Origin: Devosia sp.
GTDB taxonomy: Bacteria; Pseudomonadota; Alphaproteobacteria; Rhizobiales; Devosiaceae
Assembly (NCBI GenBank): GCA_030680995.1
Contig: JAUXUM010000209.1
Span: forward strand, 1-45,096
Direction: 5' to 3'
DNA length: 45,096 nt
Part shown: positions 26,408-34,149 of the stretch, in pieces
Layout of the letters: each line of letters opens with the position of its first letter
Numbering within the stretch: position 1 is the stretch's first letter
The notes under the pieces: generated by a model
What the model saw: only the letters and a program-made list of their open reading frames with translations
Databases searched by the model: none
Told to the model about the DNA's origin: nothing
Position numbers and translations under genes: made by a program

Positions 26408-27445
26408 ATGGGACGACTCAATATTCTGAGGGCCGCGCTGGCGAGTGCCGTCGTGCTCGGCGCCATGGCCGCCACGGCGACCTTGGCGCAGGACAAGCCA
26501 ATCGTCGGGCTGATCACCAAGACCGAAGGCAATCCGTTCTTCGTGAAGATGCGCGAAGGCGCGCAGGCCAAGGCCGACGAACTTGGGCTCGAGCTCAGGA
26601 GCGCCGCCGGCAAGTTCGACGGCGACAACGACAGCCAGATCGCGGCCATCGAGAACCTGATCTCGTCGGGTGCCAAGGGTTTCGCGATCGTGCCGTCCGA
26701 TTCAAGCGCCATCGTGCCGACCATCCAGCAGGCCCGCGATGCCGGGCTCCTGGTCATCGTGCTCGACACCCCGCTCGATCCGATCGACGCCGCAGACGCC
26801 ACCTTCGCCACGGACAACCGCAAGGCCGGCCGCCTCATCGGCGAATGGGCCAAGGGCACCCTGGGCGACGCGGCGGCCAACGCCAAGATCGCCTTCCTCG
26901 ACCTGGCCGTGAACCAGCCCACCGTCGACTACCTGCGCGACCAGGGCTTCATGGAAGGCTTCGGCATCGACGTGAAGGACCCCAATCGCTACGGCGACGA
27001 GGGCGATCCGCGCATCTGCGGGCATGAAATGACCGCGGGCTCGGAAGATGGCGGCCGCACCGCCATGGAGACGCTGCTGCAGAAATGCCCCGACATCAAC
27101 GTCGTCTATACGATCAACGAGCCTGCCGCGGCTGGCGCGTATGAAGCGCGGAAGGCCGTCGGCAAGGATGACGGTTCGGTGCTCGTCGTCTCCATCGACG
27201 GCGGCTGTCCGGGCGTGCAGAACGTCAAGGCCGGCGTGATCGGCGCCACCTCTCAGCAATATCCGCTGCTGATGGCCTCGATGGCGCTCGAAGCGATCAA
27301 GAAGTTCGCCGACACCGGCGAGAAGCCTGCCCCGACACCCGGCCTCGATTTCTTCGATACCGGCGCGACCCTGATCACCGACCAGCCGGTGGCTGGTGTC
27401 GAATCGATCGACACAACCAAGGGCACGGAGCTCTGCTGGGGTTGA
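26408..27445 (+). CDS. frcB: Sugar ABC transporter substrate-binding protein (FrcB-like)
   Basis: A 345-residue periplasmic binding protein of the ribose/fructose (Peripla_BP_4) type. It has a Sec signal peptide (about residues 1-27, cleavage near LAQDKP) and the family segments [19 protein letters not shown] and [24 protein letters not shown]. It resembles FrcB of the Sinorhizobium meliloti high-affinity fructose importer as recalled. The ATG at 26408 has GGAGGA six bases upstream. It is the first gene of the operon, and a strong hairpin separates it from frcC, as is common for abundantly made binding proteins. The ligand is probably fructose or a related sugar or polyol, because two polyol-type dehydrogenases follow. 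Confidence 0.9.
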   Translation: MGRLNILRAALASAVVLGAMAATATLAQDKPIVGLITKTEGNPFFVKMREGAQAKADELGLELRSAAGKFDGDNDSQIAAIENLISSGAKGFAIVPSDSSAIVPTIQQARDAGLLVIVLDTPLDPIDAADATFATDNRKAGRLIGEWAKGTLGDAAANAKIAFLDLAVNQPTVDYLRDQGFMEGFGIDVKDPNRYGDEGDPRICGHEMTAGSEDGGRTAMETLLQKCPDINVVYTINEPAAAGAYEARKAVGKDDGSVLVVSIDGGCPGVQNVKAGVIGATSQQYPLLMASMALEAIKKFADTGEKPAPTPGLDFFDTGATLITDQPVAGVESIDTTKGTELCWG

Positions 27446-27487
27446 TCCCTTCCTAACCCCGAACCATCGGGTCTAGACTGACAACGA

Positions 27488-27514
27488 GGGAGCCGCGGCC
27501 AGCCTGCGGCTCCC
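27488..27514 (+). other. Intercistronic mRNA hairpin between frcB and frcC
   Basis: A perfect 9-bp stem (GGGAGCCGC at 27488-27496 with GCGGCTCCC at 27506-27514) encloses a nine-base loop. It lies 43 bp after the frcB stop and 44 bp before frcC. No T-run follows, so it is better read as a 3'-end-stabilising structure that raises binding-protein output over permease output than as a terminator. Confidence 0.6.
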
Positions 27515-27557
27515 GTATTGGAATAGGGCTGAGCTGTTCCTTGGGAGGGGGACCGGT

Positions 27558-28634
27558 ATGAGTGACGATGCCGCGGGTTCGACGACTGCCGAGAAGGGCC
27601 TCGTCGGCCAGGACCAGACGGTCGCCAGTTTCGAGGAGCACGCCCCCGGGCCGATCCGGCGTCTGCAGGGTTTCCTGCATCAATATCCCACCGCCATTCC
27701 CTTCATCGTCCTGATCGTCGGCATCCTGATCTTCACCGTTGCCGCCGGCACCAAGTTCTTCGCACCGTTCAATCTTTCGCTGGTGCTGCAGCAGGTGACG
27801 ATCATCGGCGTGCTGGGCATCGCGCAGACGCTGATCATCCTCACCGCCGGGATCGACCTTTCGGTGGGGGCGATCATGATCCTCTCGTCCATCGTCATGG
27901 GGCGTCTCGCGGTGGTCGTCGGCGTACCGGTCGAGATCAGCTTCGTACTCGGTCTGGCGACGGGCCTCATCTGCGGGCTGATCAACGGCGTCCTCGTCGC
28001 CATGGTAAAGCTGCCGCCCTTCATCGTGACGCTGGGTACATGGTCGATCTACGGCGCCATGGTGATCTTCATTTCACGCTCGGAGACCATCCGCTCGCAG
28101 GATATCCAGGCCGTGGCGCCGCTGCTGCAGTGGCTCGGTTCCTCGATCAAGCTCGGCGGCGGCGCCATCATCACCTATGGCTCGATCCTGATGATCATCA
28201 TTGCGGTGGCTGTCTGGTACATCCTCAACCGCACCGCTTTCGGCCGCCACATCTATGCCACCGGCGACGATCCCGAAGCGGCGCGGCTGGCGGGCATCAA
28301 CACCAAGCGAACGCTGATCCTCACCTATACGCTGGCCGGCTTCATCTGCGCCATCGCCAGCTGGGTGCTGATCGGCCGGATCGGCGCGGTCTCGCCGCTC
28401 GGGAGCCAGACGGCGAATCTCGACGCCATCACAGCCGTGGTGATTGGCGGCACCTCGCTTTTCGGCGGGCGCGGCTCCATCGTCGGAACGCTGATCGGGG
28501 CTCTGATCGTGGGCACCTTCCGCAACGGGCTGGCGCTCGCCGGCGTCGACGTGCTCTGGCAGGAATTCGCCGTCGGCGCGCTGATCATCATCGCGGTCAC
28601 CATCGACCAGTGGATCAGGAAGATTTCGTCATGA
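27558..28634 (+). CDS. frcC: Sugar ABC transporter permease (FrcC-like)
   Basis: A 358-residue inner-membrane permease of the RbsC/FrcC type, with about eight to ten hydrophobic segments after a soluble leader of about 45 residues. Family-typical segments are FFAPFNLSLVLQQVTIIGVLGIAQTLIILTAGIDLSVGA and, near the end, GGTSLFGGRGSIVGTLIGALIV. It starts with ATG at 27558 after a GGGAGGGGG ribosome-binding site. Its TGA overlaps the ATPase start as ATGA. It pairs with FrcB and FrcA. The leader and membrane segments closely follow S. meliloti FrcC as recalled. Confidence 0.92.
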   Translation: MSDDAAGSTTAEKGLVGQDQTVASFEEHAPGPIRRLQGFLHQYPTAIPFIVLIVGILIFTVAAGTKFFAPFNLSLVLQQVTIIGVLGIAQTLIILTAGIDLSVGAIMILSSIVMGRLAVVVGVPVEISFVLGLATGLICGLINGVLVAMVKLPPFIVTLGTWSIYGAMVIFISRSETIRSQDIQAVAPLLQWLGSSIKLGGGAIITYGSILMIIIAVAVWYILNRTAFGRHIYATGDDPEAARLAGINTKRTLILTYTLAGFICAIASWVLIGRIGAVSPLGSQTANLDAITAVVIGGTSLFGGRGSIVGTLIGALIVGTFRNGLALAGVDVLWQEFAVGALIIIAVTIDQWIRKISS

Positions 28635-29407
28635 CGCAGCCCATCCTCGAAGCGAAGGCCCTCAACAAGCGCTACGGCAGAGTGGTGGCGCTCGACCACG
28701 CAGATTTCGAACTGATGCCGAATGAGATCCTGGCTGTCATCGGCGATAACGGCGCCGGCAAGTCGACGCTGATCAAGGCCCTTTGCGGCGCCGTGACCGC
28801 CGACAGCGGCGCCATCATGCTCGACGGCCGGCCGGTGCAGTTCAAATCGCCCATGGAGGCGCGGCTCGCCGGCATCGAGACCGTCTACCAGAACCTGGCG
28901 TTGTCGCCGGCACTGTCGATAGCGGACAACATGTTCCTCGGCCGGGAGATCAGGAAGCCGGGCATCACCGGCGATATCTTCCGCCGGCTCGACCGTTCGA
29001 AGATGGCAAAAATCGCGCGCGAAAAGTTGACCGAACTCGGGCTGTTGACCATCCAGAACATCCATCAATCGGTGGAAACGCTCTCCGGGGGGCAGCGCCA
29101 GGGCGTGGCAGTGGCGCGAGCGGCGGCCTTCGGTAGCCGGGTGGTGATCATGGACGAGCCGACGGCCGCTCTCGGCGTAAAGGAGAGCCGCCGCGTGCTC
29201 GAACTGATGCTGGCGCTCAAGCGCCAGGGGTTGCCGATCGTTCTGATCTCGCACAACATGCCGCATGTGTTCGAGGTGGCGGACCGAATCCACATCCACC
29301 GGCTCGGCAAGCGCATTGCGGTCATCAATCCCAAGGATTATTCGATGTCCGACGCCGTCGCGATCATGACCGGCGCCATGAAGCCGCCCGAGGCGATGGC
29401 GGCGTGA
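28631..29407 (+). CDS. frcA: Sugar ABC transporter ATP-binding protein (FrcA-like)
   Basis: A 258-residue single-domain ATPase, unlike the double-domain RbsA type, which is characteristic of FrcA. It has Walker A GDNGAGKST (residues 38-46), signature LSGGQRQGVAVARA, Walker B VVIMDEPTAALG and switch His in ISHNMPHVFEVADR. The ATG at 28631 overlaps the frcC stop by 4 bp, so translation is coupled. It closes the importer and is followed after 24 bp by the polyol dehydrogenase gene. In S. meliloti the frc operon continues with a kinase gene (frcK); here that position is taken by dehydrogenases. Confidence 0.93.
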   Translation: MTQPILEAKALNKRYGRVVALDHADFELMPNEILAVIGDNGAGKSTLIKALCGAVTADSGAIMLDGRPVQFKSPMEARLAGIETVYQNLALSPALSIADNMFLGREIRKPGITGDIFRRLDRSKMAKIAREKLTELGLLTIQNIHQSVETLSGGQRQGVAVARAAAFGSRVVIMDEPTAALGVKESRRVLELMLALKRQGLPIVLISHNMPHVFEVADRIHIHRLGKRIAVINPKDYSMSDAVAIMTGAMKPPEAMAA

Positions 29408-29431
29408 ACTGAACTCTTCGAGGCCACCTGA

Positions 29432-30478
29432 ATGACCAAAGTCCGTGCGCTGGTCCTTGAGCGTCAACATGAGCTGGCAATGCGCGATATCGACCTGCCG
29501 ATGGAGGTCGGGCCGGGGCAGGTGAAGATCAATATCCATACCGTGGGCGTGTGCGGCTCCGACGTGCATTACTACACCCACGGCAAAATCGGCCCGTTTG
29601 TCGTCAATGCGCCGATGGTGCTCGGACACGAAGCCGCCGGGACCGTGGCCGAAGTCGGCGAGGGAGTCATCAATCTCAAGGTCGGCGACCAGGTCTGCAT
29701 GGAGCCCGGCATACCCGATCCCAACTCCCGCGCTTCCCGGCTGGGCATGTACAATATCGATCCGGCGGTCAGCTTCTGGGCGACGCCGCCGATCCATGGC
29801 GTGCTCACGCCCCAGGTCGTCCATCCGGCCAACTACACATTCAAGCTGCCGGACAATGTGAGCTTTGCCGAGGGCGCCATGGTCGAGCCGTTCGCGGTGG
29901 GCATGCAGGCGGCCACCAAGGCCAGGATCACGCCGGGCGACACCGCTGTGGTGCTGGGGGCGGGGCCGATCGGCACCATGGTCGCGATCGCGGCGCTGGC
30001 CGGTGGCTGCGCCCGCGCCATCGTCGCCGACCTGGCCCAACCCAAACTCGATATCGCAGCCCGCTACCAGGGCGTCATTCCGGTCAATATCCGGGAAAAG
30101 GGCATCGTCGAGGAGGTCGGGCGCCTGACCGAGGACTGGGGCGCCGATCTTGTCTTCGAATGCTCCGGCTCACCGAAGGCTTGGGAGACGATCATGGACT
30201 TGCCGCGCCCGGGCGGCACCATCGTGGTGGTCGGCCTGCCGGTCGAGCCGGCGCCGTTCGACATCGCCACGGCCTCCACCAGGGAAATCGGCATCGAAAC
30301 CGTGTTCCGCTACGCGCACCAGTATGAGCGGGCGATCGCACTCATGGCATCGGGGCGCGTCGACCTCAAGCCGCTGATTTCCGAGACCTTCAGGTTCGAG
30401 GATTCGATCAAGGCCTTCGAGCGGGCGGTCGAGGGGCGTCCGACGGACGTCAAGCTACAGATCAGGATGGACGCATAG
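29432..30478 (+). CDS. Zinc-type polyol dehydrogenase (xylitol/sorbitol dehydrogenase-like)
   Basis: A 348-residue medium-chain dehydrogenase/reductase of the sorbitol/xylitol dehydrogenase group, which oxidises polyols to ketoses with NAD. It has the zinc ligands in [12 protein letters not shown] (Cys) and GHEAAG (His-Glu), a Rossmann motif [14 protein letters not shown], and an acidic residue after strand 2 ([10 protein letters not shown]) consistent with NAD. The four-cysteine structural zinc lobe is not visible in the [16 protein letters not shown] region, as in other catalytic-zinc-only members. It is co-transcribed with frcBCA and directly abuts the SDR gene. Xylitol, sorbitol or arabinitol are all plausible substrates. 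Confidence 0.9.
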   Translation: MTKVRALVLERQHELAMRDIDLPMEVGPGQVKINIHTVGVCGSDVHYYTHGKIGPFVVNAPMVLGHEAAGTVAEVGEGVINLKVGDQVCMEPGIPDPNSRASRLGMYNIDPAVSFWATPPIHGVLTPQVVHPANYTFKLPDNVSFAEGAMVEPFAVGMQAATKARITPGDTAVVLGAGPIGTMVAIAALAGGCARAIVADLAQPKLDIAARYQGVIPVNIREKGIVEEVGRLTEDWGADLVFECSGSPKAWETIMDLPRPGGTIVVVGLPVEPAPFDIATASTREIGIETVFRYAHQYERAIALMASGRVDLKPLISETFRFEDSIKAFERAVEGRPTDVKLQIRMDA

Positions 30479-31267
30479 ATGGATCTCGGACTTAGAGGCA
30501 GAATTGCCGTCATTACCGGCGCGAGCGTCGGCATCGGGCTGGCGGTGGCAGAAGGTCTTGCCGCCGAGGGTGCGCACATCGTCATGGCGGCACGCGGCGG
30601 CGAGCGGCTGAGCGCGGAGGCGACGCGGGTCGCCAACACCTTCGGCGTCCGGACGCTGCCGGTTTCCTGCGACGTGGCGACGGCCGGAGGCGCGCGCGAG
30701 CTGATCGAGGCGGTCGAGGCCTTCGGCGGCGCCGACATCCTCATCAACAATGCGGGAACCGGCTCGAACGAAACCATCCAGGAGGCGGATGACGCCAAAT
30801 GGCAGTACTATTGGGAGCTGCATGTGATGGCGGCCGTGCGGCTGGCCCGCGGCATCGTCCCGCAGATGAAGCGTCGCGGCGGCGGGGTGGTGCTGCACAA
30901 TGCCTCGATCTGCGCGGTACAGCCGCTCTGGTACGAGCCGATCTATAATACCACCAAGGCGGCGCTGATGATGTTCTCCAAGACGCTGGCCACCGAGGTC
31001 ATCAGCGACAACATCCGCGTCAACTGCATCAATCCGGGCCTGGTGCTGACGCCCGACTGGATCAAAACCGCCAAACAGTTGACCGCCGACACGGGCGGCG
31101 ACTGGGAGGGTTACCTCCAGGGTGTCGCCGACGAGTATTCGACCATCAAGCGGTTCGCAGCGCCGGGGGAGCTGGCGCATTTTTTCGTCTTCATGTGCTC
31201 GGACAAGGCCAGCTACTCGACCGGTTCGGCCTATTTCGTCGATGGCGGCATGCTGAAGACGGTGTAG
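30479..31267 (+). CDS. SDR-family oxidoreductase of the frc operon
   Basis: A 262-residue classical SDR with cofactor motif TGASVGIG, NNAG, catalytic Ser in HNASIC and active-site YNTTK. It starts immediately after the stop of the polyol dehydrogenase (no gap), so the two are made together. A likely role is oxidation or reduction of a second hydroxyl or carbonyl on the sugar or polyol imported by FrcBCA. The substrate is not deducible. It is the last gene of the operon; the MgtC-type gene follows 82 bp later. Confidence 0.92.
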   Translation: MDLGLRGRIAVITGASVGIGLAVAEGLAAEGAHIVMAARGGERLSAEATRVANTFGVRTLPVSCDVATAGGARELIEAVEAFGGADILINNAGTGSNETIQEADDAKWQYYWELHVMAAVRLARGIVPQMKRRGGGVVLHNASICAVQPLWYEPIYNTTKAALMMFSKTLATEVISDNIRVNCINPGLVLTPDWIKTAKQLTADTGGDWEGYLQGVADEYSTIKRFAAPGELAHFFVFMCSDKASYSTGSAYFVDGGMLKTV

Positions 31268-31349
31268 TTTTCCAAGGGCGCAAGCGAAGGGGGCGGTGAA
31301 AGGAACCGCGTTCCGGTCCCCCATTGACCAGCGCCGTCAAGGGGCAAGC

Positions 31350-31841
31350 ATGATGGACTGGGTTGGCAATATCGGGCTGATCGAAACCCACACACCGCAG
31401 CACATCATCCTGATCCGGCTGCTGATCGCTGCCGTGCTGGGCGCCATGATCGGCTTCGAGCGCGAGATGAGCCACGGTGGGGCGGGGCTCAGGACCCATA
31501 TTCTGATCGCGGTGGCGGCGGCGCTGTTCACCCTTCTCGCCTTCGAGATATTCCATCTCTCCGAAGTCGTGGGCTCGGGCCGCGCCGATCCGATCCGCGC
31601 CGTGGAGGCGGTGACCGCCGGCATCGCCTTCCTCGGCGCCGGCGCCATCTTCCGTCTGCGCGGCAATGTGCAGGGGCTCACCACCGGGGCAGGCATGTGG
31701 CTTGCCGGCGCCCTCGGCGTCGCCTCCGCGCTTGGCTATTACGTCGTCGGCTTCACCGTCGCGATCTTTGCGGTGGTTGTCCTCGCCGCGCTGCGCGCCT
31801 TCGCCCATCAGATCGTCGGACGGGAAAAGAAAGGGGACTGA
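31350..31841 (+). CDS. MgtC/SapB-family membrane protein
   Basis: A 163-residue integral membrane protein with about four to five helices. It bears the MgtC signature GFEREMSHGGAGLRTHILIAVAAALF and the conserved TAGIAFLGAGAI and GLTTGAGMW segments. The family is tied to growth at low magnesium, acid tolerance and modulation of ATP synthase in other bacteria. The short C-terminal tail means it lacks the ACT-like domain of long MgtC proteins. The ATG at 31350 has AGGGG six bases upstream (a second ATG follows at once). It stands apart from the frc operon; no Mg riboswitch-like leader is evident. Confidence 0.9.
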   Translation: MMDWVGNIGLIETHTPQHIILIRLLIAAVLGAMIGFEREMSHGGAGLRTHILIAVAAALFTLLAFEIFHLSEVVGSGRADPIRAVEAVTAGIAFLGAGAIFRLRGNVQGLTTGAGMWLAGALGVASALGYYVVGFTVAIFAVVVLAALRAFAHQIVGREKKGD

Positions 31842-31918
31842 GGCGTGCCGCTCCAGGAGTGGAACGCGTTGCGCGCTGCCCACGTTAAAAACGAGGAACT
31901 CTCGAATGGAGGTTCGCC

Positions 31919-32110
31919 ATGCCAGCCAAATCCAAAGCCCAGCAGAAAGCCGCCGGCGCCGCCCTTTCGGCCAAGCGCGGCGATACCAAGGTCGGCGAAC
32001 TCAAGGGCGCGTCCAGGAGCATGTACAAGTCGATGTCCGAAAAGGAGCTCGAGGAATTCGCCAGCACCAAGCGCAAGGGCCTGCCCGAACACAAAGGGGA
32101 GGCAAGGTGA
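31919..32110 (+). CDS. DUF3008-family small basic protein
   Basis: A 63-residue soluble, Lys/Arg-rich protein that begins MPAKSKAQQKAAGAALSAKR and contains GASRSMYKSMSEKELEEFA, the hallmarks of the DUF3008 family, whose role is unknown. The ATG at 31919 has GGAGG seven bases upstream. It converges on a secreted-protein gene; a short palindrome (GCAGGAA-A-TTCCTGC, 32112-32126) follows its stop. Confidence 0.85.
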   Translation: MPAKSKAQQKAAGAALSAKRGDTKVGELKGASRSMYKSMSEKELEEFASTKRKGLPEHKGEAR

Positions 32111-32185
32111 TGCAGGAAATTCCTGCTACATGACGGGGCAGGTGCTGCACCCGAACGGCGGCGAGGTCGTCGTCGGCCAGGTTCG

Positions 32186-32638
32186 CTACTCGGCCGCCAT
32201 CTCCAGCACCTCCGCGCCTTCGGGGTCCCACATGCGCACGGCGGAACATTCCATCAGGTAATCGGCCTGGCATTCCAGCGCGATCACTGCTTCCAGTGTT
32301 TCGCGGCTCTGCTGGTCGCAGACGAATTTGTGCCAGTGCGGCCCCTCATTGTGCTGCATGAAGATGTCCGCCACCCAACCGTGCGGGTAGCACCAGAGGT
32401 TGGCGGCGCAATCCTCGATCCCCAGTTCGCTCTCCGCCATGCACTGGGCCTGGGCGCATTCGATGCCGTCGGCGGCTTCGGGACTGAAGCAGACCCCGAG
32501 TCCGGCTTCGGGCGCCTGGGCCACGGCGATGCCTTTGAACGCGGGTATGACGAAGGTATCGATACCTTCCTCCTGCGCCAGGACCGGTACGGCGAGGGCG
32601 CCGAGGAGAGCGAAGAAAGACAGGGCGTGGCGCGGCAT
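32186..32638 (-). CDS. Secreted cysteine-rich hypothetical protein
   Basis: A 150-residue protein with a Sec signal peptide (MPRHALSFFALLGALAVPVLAQE). The mature part has seven to eight cysteines, including ECAQAQC, EDCAANLWC, VCDQQ, LEC and MEC, suggesting disulfide bonds in the periplasm or outside. I recognise no family with confidence; the alternating Cys/Ala pattern vaguely recalls DUF4189-type proteins. The ATG at 32638 has GAGG six bases upstream, better than a GTG four codons earlier. It stands alone, converging on the DUF3008 gene. Confidence 0.7.
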   Translation of the reverse strand: MPRHALSFFALLGALAVPVLAQEEGIDTFVIPAFKGIAVAQAPEAGLGVCFSPEAADGIECAQAQCMAESELGIEDCAANLWCYPHGWVADIFMQHNEGPHWHKFVCDQQSRETLEAVIALECQADYLMECSAVRMWDPEGAEVLEMAAE

Positions 32639-32810
32639 GATCGACCTCACAAGAATGAGACGGCAGACTGTGACCGAAGGGGCGTTGCGTCAAGCCGAGC
32701 GCGACAGGGCGTTCCACCGGCCGCGTCCCTGCCGCCGCGTCCTTGCCATGAATGCCGGAGACGGCCGCGCAATACCGCCCCGCCTGGCACGCAACCTCCG
32801 AAAACAGCGG

Positions 32811-33257
32811 TTACGCGCCAACCACCCTGAGGTGCCGACCGCGCACCCAGAAGCTGACAATGCCGGCAGCCTCTCGGCGATAGGTATTGATATCGGTATG
32901 CCGCTCGAACACCGCGTCAGCGCCGGCATCGAGCACGGCATCGCGCACGCTACGTTCGAGCGATGGCGCCATTGCAGCAACGGTCAGACGGTCCGCCCCC
33001 TCGAGCTTACGGAGGGCGGCGACGAAATCCCGGGTCGCGCTGGAAGAGGATTTGAGGTCGACGATCACTAGGCCCGGGAGATCGGGATGCGATCGGCCCA
33101 ACAGCGCACGAAGCCGTTCGATTGCCGCATCGGCGCCATCGATCGTCTCGATGGCAGGCGCACCATGGGCGAGCAGCACCCTGGTGAGTAGCCGAGCGGA
33201 ATGGGTGTCGTCATCAACCAGCACCAGATAGGGTCGACGGTTATTGTGAACGTTCAT
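32811..33257 (-). CDS. Orphan response-regulator receiver-domain protein, atypical
   Basis: A 148-residue single receiver domain without an output domain. The acidic cluster LVDDD (Asp15-17) and the expected phospho-acceptor in VIVDLKSS (Asp67) are present. The conserved Thr/Ser is not evident in the strand LTVAAMAP, and the strand-5 Lys is replaced in the AVFERHTD segment, so phosphorylation-driven switching may be impaired or unusual. The ATG at 33257 follows AAGGA. No histidine kinase lies nearby. It could be a stand-alone adaptor or a decaying gene. Confidence 0.8.
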   Translation of the reverse strand: MNVHNNRRPYLVLVDDDTHSARLLTRVLLAHGAPAIETIDGADAAIERLRALLGRSHPDLPGLVIVDLKSSSSATRDFVAALRKLEGADRLTVAAMAPSLERSVRDAVLDAGADAVFERHTDINTYRREAAGIVSFWVRGRHLRVVGA

Positions 33258-33634
33258 GCCGAAATCCTTCTTGCCGCGCCGCGCGGTAGAGGCGATTTGG
33301 TTATGTTTGGAACGCAAGCGCCTGGCGCAAGAAACGCGAAGGGGCGGCGTTGGTTGCTCAGAAGGTTTTGATTCGCGTACCTCAAACCTAGTCACACCCA
33401 CCAGCGGCCGGCGCGCCCTGGCGCTCGCCGGTGCGGCTATCCATCGCCGTGGTACTCCTATCCGCTGGCGGTCGAGGCGTTGCGCGCCGCCGTTACAATG
33501 AGGCGCTGGACCTTGCCGCAAGGCTGGTCGAGGAGGGTCGCTGCCCGCCGGGGTGCCGCAGAATGCGTTGACGCGACCGTTCTGGACACTTGGCCAATTA
33601 GGATGTCGCCAGTTCCAGTGCCTGGGTCCCCTCG
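33258..33634. other. Intergenic stretch without recognised gene
   Basis: These 377 bp lie between the orphan receiver (transcribed leftward) and the gutted reductase (rightward). No gene, hairpin with T-run or repeat could be supported. Control elements for either side may lie here. Confidence 0.4.
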
Positions 33635-34149
33635 ATGCCGTTTCGCGCGCTCGTTACCGACCTGGATGCCAAGGGCAGGGTTTCGAGCAGGCTTCGGTAT
33701 CTCAGCGACGAGCGACTGTCCGAAGGCGAGGTCCCGGTGGCTGTGGAATGGTCTGGCCTCAACTACAAGGATGCGCTCTGCCTCTCGGGCCAGGGCAAAC
33801 TGGTCAAAGCCTATCCGCATATTTGCGGCATCGATCTCGCGGGCCGGGTTCTCGAGAGTCGCGATGCCCGCCATCACCCGGGGCGGCCGGCGGCGCAAGC
33901 TGGGACGGCAGCGTCATCCCCCTTATTCCGCGCGGCGTGGCGCTCCTGGGAATCGACAGCGTCACGATCCCGTTCGAAGCGCGGCAGGCCGCCTGGGACC
34001 GGCTCACCGACCTGTTCGCGCCGGCGGTTTACGAGCCACTGGTCGCCGAGGCGGGCCGCGACGAACTGCCGGGGCTCGCGGCACGGATCCCGAAGGGCGC
34101 GATCGCGGGGCGCGTGATCGTCAATCCGCGCGATCCGGTAATGAGTTAG
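33635..34149 (+). pseudogene. AcuI/YhdH-type acrylyl-CoA reductase, internally deleted
   Basis: The first about 80 codons (MPFRALVTDLDAKGRVSSRL, then AVEWSGLNYKDALCLSG and GIDLAGRVLES) are the N-terminus of the AcuI/YhdH quinone-oxidoreductase family. After about 33870-33895 the family resumes in a different frame near its C-terminus (PRGVALLGIDSVTIPFEARQAAW to GAIAGRVIVNPRD). About half of a roughly 330-residue enzyme, including the Rossmann cofactor domain, is missing and the frame is shifted. The product would normally reduce acryloyl-CoA with NADPH. The TAG at 34147-34149 overlaps the end of murD2 on the other strand. Confidence 0.88.

Noticed and set aside
28325-30040. Long minus-strand open frame of 571 codons opposite frcC, frcA and the polyol dehydrogenase
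   Set aside because: It is a shadow of three real genes with clear motifs; its own translation is low-complexity and unlike any family.
32112-32126. GCAGGAA-A-TTCCTGC palindrome as a terminator of the DUF3008 gene
   Set aside because: The one-base centre and missing T-run make a functional terminator doubtful; it is left as a chance palindrome.
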